The notes below the pieces were generated by a model that was not told the origin of the DNA, did not search any database, and worked only from the letters and a program-made list of their open reading frames with translations. A stretch of DNA of 46,048 nucleotides from a virus, in IMG/VR virus record IMGVR_UViG_3300032213_002396, positions 1 through 46,048 of that record; one strand, written 5' to 3'. Shown one piece after another: positions 15,627-27,600 of the stretch. Every line of letters starts with the position of its first letter. Within the stretch, counting starts at the first letter, position 1. The position numbers and the translations under genes were made by a program.

Positions 15627-18600
15627 TTATCCCTGCAATCCTTGTCTTAGGAAACTTACCTGCAAAGTATTAGCATTAAATAATCCTCGACCATTAGAAG
15701 CTGTTGTGTTTCCCAGGACTCCGTTAGCTACTGCTTGGGCAGAGTTACCTAAGTTATACCAAATATTCGTTTGAGTGTAAGCAACATTAGATTCAAATGT
15801 ATAATATGTCGTAAACCGTTCATCTGTCAGATTTATTAAAGAATTACTACTAATATACGCAGACGTATTGCTAATCACATTACTGATAGTTCCTACTATA
15901 TTTCCGCCGTTATCGTATAAATCATTTCCAACATTTAATTCAGCTAAGAATATTGTACCGTTTCCTGTGATAATGTTGCTACTGGTACTTGCAGTAATAT
16001 TTCCTGTGTATCGAACAGTAACATTAGATATGTTCGAAGCTATGTAGTATGGAGCATTATTTGCAGAAATATAAGCCCATTCTACTGGAATTCCTTCTGG
16101 CACATTTGGATTTCTCTGTGTAACTGCTAATACTGCAACTGTGTCACTGATTACACTACTAATAGTACCTATTAATTGTTGACCAGTGGTGGTGGACTTT
16201 GTGCTAGAATTGCCCAAAGTTGAAACCACGTCGTTTATGTTTTCGACTCCAGCAAAAATTTGTGTTCCTGCGGGCAAAGTTGTAAAGTTAGTACCAACAC
16301 CTTGCAAGGTGCTACTATAAACATTTACATTTATTGTGCCAACACCTTGCGATCTTGCATACCAAACATAATTTCCAGACTTTGGTATAATTTGATTCTG
16401 GCTTCCATCAATTACTGTATTTCCTACAAAATGATTTTTAGCTCCGGTCCCGCCTGTTCCTCTTCGAATTCTTCCTAAAGTATTAGTTGCATTGTCTTTG
16501 GAATAATAGGTAATCCGCTCACCGTTAATGTAAATAACCCCCGGTTGTCCACCACTAACAGATGGAGTAGCTAGTTTACTAGCATCTGCTACTTGAATGG
16601 TTGTATCAGTCAAACTTAAATTTGCAGATAATGCCGTAGTGCTTGCGCCATCTTCTCTGAGATATGTAAAATTATCATTCATATCTTTAAAAATTTTATA
16701 AGACATCATTGGCCATGCATTTCCATTTGGAGAGGCACTTAGTTTCATTATCGCTGTGGCAATTATCGGAGATGTATTAGATCCTGTTATTATTACTTCG
16801 GGGGTAGTATCATACCCACCACCATTATTAACTACCTGGAACGATCTGGCAGATCCATTTGAATCCAATATTACCTGTGCTTGGCTTTGTGTATAAAATG
16901 ATCCGCCTTGAATCGTTACGCCAATATCTGCCGGGGAATAGCCGCTTCCTGGATCAATAATTTGTATATAATCAAGTTGAATCCCCCCTGCCGTCGACCA
17001 ATCGGTATAATAGCTAGCAGTGGGGTCAGTTGCTATGGTAGTAATCGTCATATCTAGCGTATCGTACACTCTACCAGGAACCATTTCTTCAGGGGCATGA
17101 CTTGCATATGGTCCTACATTATAAACAGTTAAGTTGGCTGTAGAAAATACATTACCTGTAGTAGTCGGTGTCACTACATACCACACTTTATCGTTATAGG
17201 AAATCAAATCACCTTTGTCATAATATCTATTAGCTTTCCACTCAGTGAAGTAACTATAAACAAAAGGACCACCATCAACAATAATGTCTTCTGGTTTTGT
17301 TCCTAACGTGCTATCATTGAAAGCACTGGTTATTTTAGCATCTAAGATAGCATCACTTAGAATAGGAATTCCGTTTTCATCAAACTCCAATGGATCAAAC
17401 AGCGTAGCATCAAAACCATCAGCAGCACTGATTCCTTCCAATGGGGGCTCAGGACCCGAACCACCAAAGCCTCCATTATCACTGAATGTTGGACCTTCTA
17501 CTTTTACTCCAGGATAGTCGATGCCTGATTGCAGTAAAGATAAATCTTTTCCGGGTTGTCCTAATTCAGGCTGATAATATGCTTGAATTCTATCATTTGC
17601 ATTGTTAATATTCTCAATAGGATAAACTGTTAAAAAACTAAGAACATTCGAATTGAATGTTGGGGGCGAAGTAAATGTTTGGTTTACAATATAAGCAACT
17701 CCGTTATAATCAATCACGGTGCCTTGAGTAAATGTAGTGGCCGGCTTCCAATCAACAATGGTTGTAGAATACGTGTATCTGTCGTATACCAACGTAGTCT
17801 TAATATTTCTAACCAATCCGTTAACTAAATTGGCCCGGGCGATGGCGCCGGAACCATTGCCGCCTGTTATAGTGATAACTGGGGTAGTAACATAATCGCT
17901 TCCAGGATATAACAGTATTATCTTTGTTAGCACCCCGTCGGTGATCAACGCTCTTGCTACTGCGTCATTGCCGTTTCTGCTACCTGTAATAGTTATTATT
18001 GGAGGCAGGGTGTAATCTGAACCGCCATCTATTATTTCTATAGAACCTATGCTATACGCATAATTAGATAACCAGTTCGAGTACTCAGGTTGTTGCAACA
18101 ACTTTGCATCTTGAATAAATTCTCCACTGGGGCTTCTTGTAGTTTTTAATACGTTATCGTAGGTTGGCGGAACATCGAAATCTGACACATAGCTGTTATA
18201 ATTATCGTACCCTTGGTAATCTACTACATACTCTCGTAGAGTAGTTTTATACGGTTTGACTTCTTCTATGTACTGCTTATAAAATTCTTGATTTTCTTTA
18301 ATATAAATTGCAGGTTGATTTAATCCCTGAATTTTTTGTAATACATTGATAAAGCTAGTTTTGAACAGCCAATCCACATATTTTTGTTCGTCAAGTATAT
18401 AATTAATGAATACAAAAAACAGATTTAAGAATTCAGAATCGAGTTGATCGATAAAAATGTCATCTTTAAGAGTTTGTAAAATTTGTCTGGTTTCTATTCC
18501 AGGATTCTGGTCAAATCTTATTGTGTCAAAATTATCCGCATCAAACCCTAAACCAAACTCACCTAACGCATAAAGATTTTTCTTTAGTTCAATGGTCCCA

Positions 18601-21600
18601 TCTTGTATTCCTACAGTAATCACGGTATTGGGGTATACCTGAATCATGAACCATTTACCCTGACCATTATTGTTAATCTTGACAAGATCTTGGGATCGAA
18701 GAGTTAAATCATTCAATTGAGCACTGGTTTCAATTGTGTATGTTGGTTTTACTGTTCTATCGAATCCCGGAGCATACCAGTCTTTATACTGCCAATATTC
18801 ACTGGTAGCATAACTCTGAACTCTATTTAAATTCCAAGTGTTTTGTACTTGATAATATGTATAGTCATCGATATTAAATGTTGTGCCAGTGGTAATAGTT
18901 TGATTTACACTATAGGTGACATCATTGCGTCTAATAATTGTATTTGTCAAATATTTAGTATTTGGTTTCCATTCATAAACCACTTTGTCTTTAATATAGA
19001 TGGTCCACAAATTATCCACAGAACTATCACTTTGAACTAGTATTTTGTACCCCATTGGAAGAATGGCAATATTTACATAACTTAGTTCTTCAAGGTTACT
19101 TACAATTAAATCATAAGCACCAGAATTAGGAGTAGGTTCAGGTTCTCCTTCACTTAATCTGGTTAAATCATATCCTTGACTAATAACGTTTAAATCAAAA
19201 ATAGAATTAACATAAAGCACCATTTCTCGAATAGCTTCATTTCTATCGATAAACATGCTTTGTCGTGGCCTAATGTCAATTCCGTATCTATTTTGTACCG
19301 CGAGAGTTGGGTCTGGCACAGGGTTACCGAATCTATCAATCCCACTGGCACTGTCTAATAGCTTATTGTATATGTTATCTGGAATATCTGCAGATTTATT
19401 ATTAGTGTCGGACAGTAATGCATATTCATTATGGATGATGTTACTGTTTAACAACGTTGCATAATCTAAATGAAATATAATATCTCTGCCCACTGCTTCA
19501 TTGACCATATTATAAAGAGCGATCGAGTCGTTTCTCACTGCGGCAAAATATTTTACTCCGCTGTTTTTAGGAGATTCGATATAACTTGCAACAGTCGTGG
19601 TAGGAACAGTTCTTCCAAATTGATTTGTGGATACGGTTGTTTTATTTTTTACCCAGAAATAATATTTTACTGTGGCAAAATTTGTAGCAGGATCTACGTA
19701 ATTTAATGTTACATATGCACCATTTCTACTGTATTTGGGTTCTCCATCGCCGCCGTTTGCAACATACTGACTAGGGGGGTACAAACTTTCTACCCATTCA
19801 TAGACGTCTATACTACTGCCTGGGAATGCTCGGCCCCAGTTTGTAGTCCTATATTTAATACTACCTTGTTCATAATCAACATATCTAACAGTACTTAAAT
19901 CCCACCACAATTGCCCTACTTGTTGATCAGTCCAATAAAGATTATCGTTAACACTTACATTGTCGACGCTAGAATTATTATAGATAGCAGGATCATAATC
20001 AATTTTATAAGTAAGTTCCTGTTCAGCTAAGCCAAGAATTTTACCTTTTGCTGGATCAATATAATCTAGGTTATACTGAACTGTTTGCGTTAGTGCATTA
20101 TAGGTGTATGCTTTAATAATACCATTAATGTCAACGGTAGGTTCTTGACTTCTGAGTACATCCCACCCTAATAAATTTGTTGGGTTAGCAAACTTATACA
20201 CTCTTCCACCATTGAATGCTAACTGTTTATTATTCTTAGACCCGACAATTAATTCGTATTTACTAATAGATATAGCACTACCAAATCCATCATTGGTTTT
20301 TAATCCGTCGTTTGTAGTTGTGGGAATTAACTGCTGTATGAAAGTAAATATGCCTGGATCTTCTATAGAAGATATATTATTTGGCAAATAAGAATAAATC
20401 CATACTGCTCCACTGTCGTCTACTGGTTCGCTAAAGATCGTTAAATCACCATCGAATGTCGTGGGGTTTGGCGTATAAATCTTAGAGTTATCGAAAACCG
20501 TAGATTGTAAAGTCGCTGCGATATCGCTAGCTACTACTAATATATCACTGTTATTGTTTATTTTAACAAGTTTTCCAAAGTAGTCGTATGATTTAGTTGA
20601 ATTATTATAGATAATATCCACTTCAGGGAAAATATCTAATCCCAAATCTGAGATGGCGGTACCTACGCCGGGTAGTATGTTTAACTTGTTAAATGTAACT
20701 TCTGAATTACTGACTAGTTTTAACTTGTTGTTTTCTATACTTGCCGTAATGCCAGGAATCTTAGGCCCGATTGGGTCGCCAAACGCATTCACGTTATTAA
20801 TAGCATTAACAACACTGGCCAACGAAGTATCATTGAATTGCACAGAATAATTATTAATTCTAATAGAATCACCACTTTTTACTGTGGCATTAGCTTTGGT
20901 TCCCACTATTTCGCCGTAAACTTTTCCTTGATTTAAAAATCGGTAAACTGCCCCGTTATATAAGTTAACCTCAGACTGATAAGGAGCTCCGACATACAGA
21001 CTACAACTATTTGTGCATATATCCAGACTATAACCAAATTGTTGATCGGTATATGGTTGTGCTGGTACTATAGTTTGAATTGGGTGGAATACATTAGTTT
21101 CTATAGTTAATATTTTACTTTGCCCAGGTGGGGTATAAAATGTTATTAAATTCAGTGTATTGTTACTAACATACCAATCTATTCCGACAAATTTTTCTAT
21201 ATTGTCGATATATACTCTTGTGTATTGTGTTACTGGTGCTACTGCATTAAAAGTAACCGTAAGATTATCTTGTACAATAAAATTGTTAATTGACCTATTC
21301 CACAAATGAATCGCGCCAGAATTTGTGTACGTTGTAATATTACCACCAATATTAGCGGTCACATCTTCCAATGGAGCGCCAATCAGAATCTGCGACCCAT
21401 CAACTGTTGAGCTCAAGCTATAACCAAATTGACTGCCTGCATTGCCTAATATATTTCCTATTAGGTTATAACCCGGTCTTTGTGAAATAACTATAGTTCC
21501 TGCGGGTGGCGGCAATGTGAACGAAATTGTTGAAGAATTTAAAGTATAATCTCTATAAGGAACATACGTAGCCGACGATCCCTGAACATAAATGGTTTCT

Positions 21601-24600
21601 GCACTTACTGGAACATAAGGTAAAGTAAAAGAGCTGGTCAATCCGTTTGGCGTCAGTGTTACTACACCTTGTTCTGGCACTGTTTCGTCATATCCATAGA
21701 TGTAAACTCTATTGTCATCTGGCGCACTGATGTACAGCCATTTATCGTCTGAACTAATCGCAATGCTAGTCCCAAATTTTCCTATATTAGATCTAATCGG
21801 CGATAATATTTGTGTGTCGGACAATGTTCCAATATTTTCTCTATTGTACACAAAAACATAACCAATACCATTACTACTCTCTGGTGCTCCGATTATCACT
21901 TTAGTATTTCCACTCTCGATAACAGAACCCAGTTTAACTGTGGCATTCGCGGTAGAAGTAAGAGTTACATCCTCTACTAATACACCATTAAAATTAATAA
22001 CGTAGTTAGTAATGGCACCAACATTACCATTATACCCAGGTTGACCAATCACTGCAAAATTGTCATCCGTTGCAAGATTTACCGCAGCACCAAATTGAAA
22101 ATTATTTTCTAAGGTTCCTTTTTGTAATGCTGTAGTTAATTCCCACGGATTTGTCTTATTGTAAACTGCCCAGTCACCTGTAGAATTATAAGAATTTACC
22201 CAAACTTTGTTATTGACTGACCACCCTAATCTAGGAGTCAGATTGGCAATGCCTAGCGGACTATCAGTTTTCATACTGATTAATTTATATAACTGCCCTG
22301 TTTGATTAAATGTGCTAAATCCACGAAGGTCCCCGGCAAATTCAACCACAAAACTAGACAATCCAGTAACATTCTGTACTTTGTAAAATCCAGTAAATTT
22401 GTCTAATCCAGTTAATAAGATAGTATCGTTTTTTAATAAACCATGAGATTTATTTGTGGTTACTTGAACTTTCGAATTCAGTGCATTGCTTAAACTTATA
22501 ATATCAGACTCTGAGTCAGATACTCTATACACGTTCCAATTTTGTTCATAATCTTTTGCTACCCAAATAACTGACCCGGCAGAAATATTATCTATGTCCG
22601 AGTTTAATGTAGATGCATTAGTTAAATCAAATAGTGTAAAATCAACATCATCTATATTAACATACCCAGCTGTTTGAATATCGTCGCTGTAGTCACTGTC
22701 CACAGTTCTGTTTATTAAGAAAGGTGACGACCACGGGACCACGCTGGTTTTATATAACCCTTGACTGTCGGAATAAAGAGAACTAAACAACACAGAATTA
22801 TTAGACCGAACTTCCAAGCTAGTTGGATTACTTAATAAATATTGTTCTTCAAGCACCAGTTCCAAAAATTGATTAGTTCCAGTGCTACCATAAGACCCGA
22901 CCCTGAACGCCCATTCTTCGCTGACTGTCACGTCACTTGGGCGCCCGCTAAAGCTAACTTTACCTAATGCATTGATAGCATTTAGTGTACCTTTTTCTTT
23001 GATAAATCCTTGATAGAATTTCACCTGACTAGTGTCATCTAATCCTAAATCATTTAAATAATTTCGATTTCTATATCCAATTAACCCTAATGCATATTGA
23101 TCAAATTCGCTTTCTAAGTTAATTCTATCGACGTTGTAGAATGTTTCTCCGATTCCTGCATTACGGGCAAAATTATTTAGAAGTCCTGTTTTAATTTTAT
23201 TTTTATCCACTGGCAACCAATCACTGAATTTAAATTCAGTAGTGCCAGGTAAATTTTTACTAGCAGTATAATAAAAACTCTTATACTCAACCAGGTCACC
23301 TTGCAAATAATCTTTATTTTGTCTCCATGCAGCCACATCTGGTTGATTGTAAACAAACCCATATGCGGATAATGTTCCAGTCCATTCTCCGGTCTTAGAA
23401 CCAATAAGTTTTAAACGATACTGTCGTTGTCCCATTATAGGATCGTAAATGATATCATTAAATTGTGTTTTATTATCAAAAATCAAAACATGTTCATATT
23501 GAACTAAATTGAGATCTACGTATCCTATTAAGTCCGTGTCACTGACTAAAGATAACACAAACGTATTATTGTCTCTGGCCACTGTATAGTTGTCTGTATT
23601 CAAAACTTTGTAGTTTTGATTTAAAACTTTTGTACCATAAAATGAATTGTTGATTCCGTCAACTACGGCAGTATTATTAAATAATTTTAAATTATTAGCA
23701 GCAGGACTTAGCACAATAACACTGTTGTTTGTCCACCCCTGTTGTGTCCAAAATAAAAATTCTTTAGTGCTTAATTGCCAATTTTTAATTTGCGCCAAAG
23801 TTTCATCATAATAATCAAATTTGAATCCCTGTAACTGAAGGTATCTTTCATATCCACTAATAAAGTTTGCAACTTGTTGCAGTGTAGTTAATTCGGTGCC
23901 GTAAGGAATATTAATTTTGAAATTTGTAAATTCAGTATAATAGTTAACCGTTTGCTTTTCTGACTTAACTAATAGATAGTCGCCAGTCTGCGAAGGCGGA
24001 ACAATTGTAAAATATGGTCTTGTGTTATCATATCCCGAGATAGTAAATCCATTACCAGTTTTTTCTATGATAACAGCACTGTATCTAGAATTAAAAACAG
24101 GAGTAGATTTATTCAATACCAAAGAATAGTTATCATCTGGAATAATAACTGTTTCATTTGTACTGTTCGGGCTGTTTTGCTCGGCTAAAATTTTTAAATA
24201 ATTTTTTCCGCTAAAACCCGCCATCCTATAAGATAACTGAATAGAATAATCTCTGACAAAGTTTAATAGTGGTGCCCTGTCAGTTACGCCACGGGCTATC
24301 TGATAGTCGCCGATCCAATTTAAGTATCCAGAAGCTCTTGATATATCCCCTGAGGAATTTACATAACCGTTGACATCGATATCTTCTTGTGTAATTCTAT
24401 TATTTGTTCCTGTTATTAAATATTGATCTAAATCAACATTATATCGATATTTGTTTGTTATAATACCATATGCAAAATATTTTCCAGGATTAATTATTGC
24501 AGCCGTATATTGAACTGCAAAAGGATATTCGCTACTGTTTCTCCAAGCAGTTTCTGTTGGGCTAAATTGGCCCATGTTCCAATTATCATTGAATTGAGTC

Positions 24601-27600
24601 GAATCGTAAATATTAGTTAAAAGACCGATTGGCGGCAGCAATTGGCCGTTTTCATTTACTGGAATAAATTTACTCAATCCCGGTCTTGCAAATTTTTTGT
24701 CGATCCCTGCTCTAGGACCAAATGCAACATACCCAGCTTCTAGGTCATCCCATAAAATTTTGTTACCTGATGTGTAAGGTGCAGGACCATAAGTAGATCT
24801 CCACCAGTCCGGTTCTTCGCTGAATCCCAACATTTCCCACGGGGTGGTGTTGGGCCTTTGAGTATCATAAAAATACTGAAAACATGCACGCCACGAACCG
24901 GTCAATTTCTGACCGTCGACTACGTCTGACGCAGTGCTGTAGTTATAACTAAAAGGTGCATCATTTTGATACGTAGTATTCGACACGTAATTTAAATTGT
25001 TAACATTCGCCCATTGCAAATAAAAACGAGATAATAAATTATTATACTGAGATATAGTATATCCCGTATCTCTAAACTTACCTGGAATAGCATCGTAAGG
25101 AGTAACTAGTTTATCACTGTATCGAACTTTAATATTATTGTATATACGAGTTTCTAATTCTAAAACAATATTATCTCTGAAATCGCCAAAACTAGGAGTT
25201 AAACTGCCATCATGTCCTCTGATCATAACTTGTGGTTCTGTATATGTTATGTCAGTGTAAATTGCTGGTGTAAATTTTGGATATATTCCCAATTTGGTTG
25301 GTGTTTCTGGAATCCAGTTACCGTCTGTGTCCTGATACTCAACAATAGTTAGGGTATCGTCAACAGTCAATATTACACTGCTCTTAATAGCGACCCCAGG
25401 CCCTGTTATTAAAAATTCGTAATCACGGCCGTACAACAACTGAACACCATTTAAATAAATTAAAATAGATTTGTTACTTAGAGTTTCGTTTGAAAAGATA
25501 GATGTAAGTTCGTAATTTCTTTGTTGTGGATTAAAAATATTATAAGTGATTACATTTTTATTATCGCCGTATGGTACCATATCACTGTAATACCATGGGA
25601 AAGTTTTATCTTTAACTGCATTTATTTGTTTTATAATATAATCCACTGCGCCCACTGGATCATTGGGATTAATCTGATTGCTATTCCCGGCAATGTTTAT
25701 AAATTTATTTTTAAACCTTGTATACTCTTGTTGAGCATTAATCAATCCAGACACAAAATTATATTTTTCGTCACTTAAAAACATGGCAGCAAAACTAACA
25801 GGTGCGCTCTGCTGTAACATAGTGCCAGACTGATTTTCGATATATAAATCTCTGAGATTGCTTACCCCTGGGTAATTTCCAAGAAAATATAAACTATTTT
25901 TACTCAATGAACCTATATGATTTCGCAATTCCCCTAACGTAGGAGTTGCTAAAGTTCTATTTTGTGCATTTAAGTTTAAATTATCAGGAATTTGGTAAAA
26001 CCCAAGATCGCTGATATTTTTACTATAAACAAGAATATCAACTCTATCGTTAATTTGTAGTTTAGTTTTCTTTATTACAATTAAAATACCATCAGGCACG
26101 TTATACGCAAAATAATCATTGATCGATATTTCTTTAAAATTAACGTATATTAATAAATTAGGCTTAACTGTTGCAACTTCTGGGGCGATGTCAATTTTAA
26201 ATGAATTATCTATACCATCATAGGTAAATGCTATATCTTGCATCTGCCTGGTGGTAGTATTAACATTAGTCCATACATTAAGTTTTGTACTACTACCATT
26301 TGCATTATTTTTATATAACAAGCCTGAATCTATTTTTTTAGTATAAACAACTTTGTCTATACCATAACTAAACGATTCAACATCAAAATTATTGTCAAAT
26401 TGTATGTCGCCTATATTATTAAAATTTTTATAACTTAAAGGAAAACCCAGAACAGGATCAGCTGCACCTGTGCCTGTCTTATAGCTAAAAATCTTTGTGC
26501 CAGTAAATTGTGTACTAGAGTTAATTACTGGGTATTTTGTACTGTCTGAGAAACTAACACCTTCATTATCAAAAACATCAAATAACGGAGGCTGATTTAT
26601 CCCAGTCTTACTTTGTCCCTCAATCCAACTCCCGTCCAAGAAGTAAAAACTTTTACCGTTATTAACTACTCCATTAAAAACACTAACAGTATTAAAATCT
26701 TCTATGTCATCAACAGGTATTAAATGTATTACTTCGTCAGCCAATGGATCACCTGACACATTTTCCAACGTTACTTGCCAGATTTTATTTCTAACTCTGG
26801 AATCTTCGTCTGCAGAAAAAATGATACGCATTCCTTGAACCAGACTAATGCCGTCGACGAAAATAGAAGTTTTACCTTCAACCGACAAAAATGCATTTGT
26901 ATATACTGTGTCAAATATATCAACCGGAGGCTTGGCTTTTTTTCCAAAATTAATTAATTGCAGGTCTGCATCAAATTCTATAATAGGACGTTTTGCTCGT
27001 TGCTCTGAATCAAAAACTTGCGGAATATTGTTATATAAACTAGTTAACTCGATTATATCTTTATGAAACCATCGATTTCGTCGAGTCCACGGATTCAGGT
27101 CTCTGCTAGCTCTGCTAATAACAATATAGTCGGGATCAGACAAACTAGTATTAGTGTCTATGTTTGTACTTCCGTAAAAAGCTCTTCCAATTATATAAGG
27201 ATAAATCGGAGTCCCGTCGCTGGCTTGAGTTGTAAAATATGCATATGTACCGTTTGGAAATTCTGGGGTTACACAGAAACGACCGTTGTATTGATCCAGT
27301 GTACCACTATCTTGTACATAAGAATAATCTTCAATGAATGCTCCTGCAAGGAATTCAAATGTTATAGTTGTTCCGGCCCTTAATGTAACAGCACTACTAA
27401 GTTGAATCTGACTTGCTGTGCCTAAAAATGTTGGTAATCCTGTTGCTGTTTTTAATCCGTTATTAATTATCCATACGCTGCCAGATTCTAATCCAGCAGA
27501 ATTGCTGGTTACTCTCATTCCAGGATTTAACCCGTTAGTACTAGACACGGTAATTAAATTACTATCAACAACATCAGCGGTGACGGTGACAGTCTGTGCT

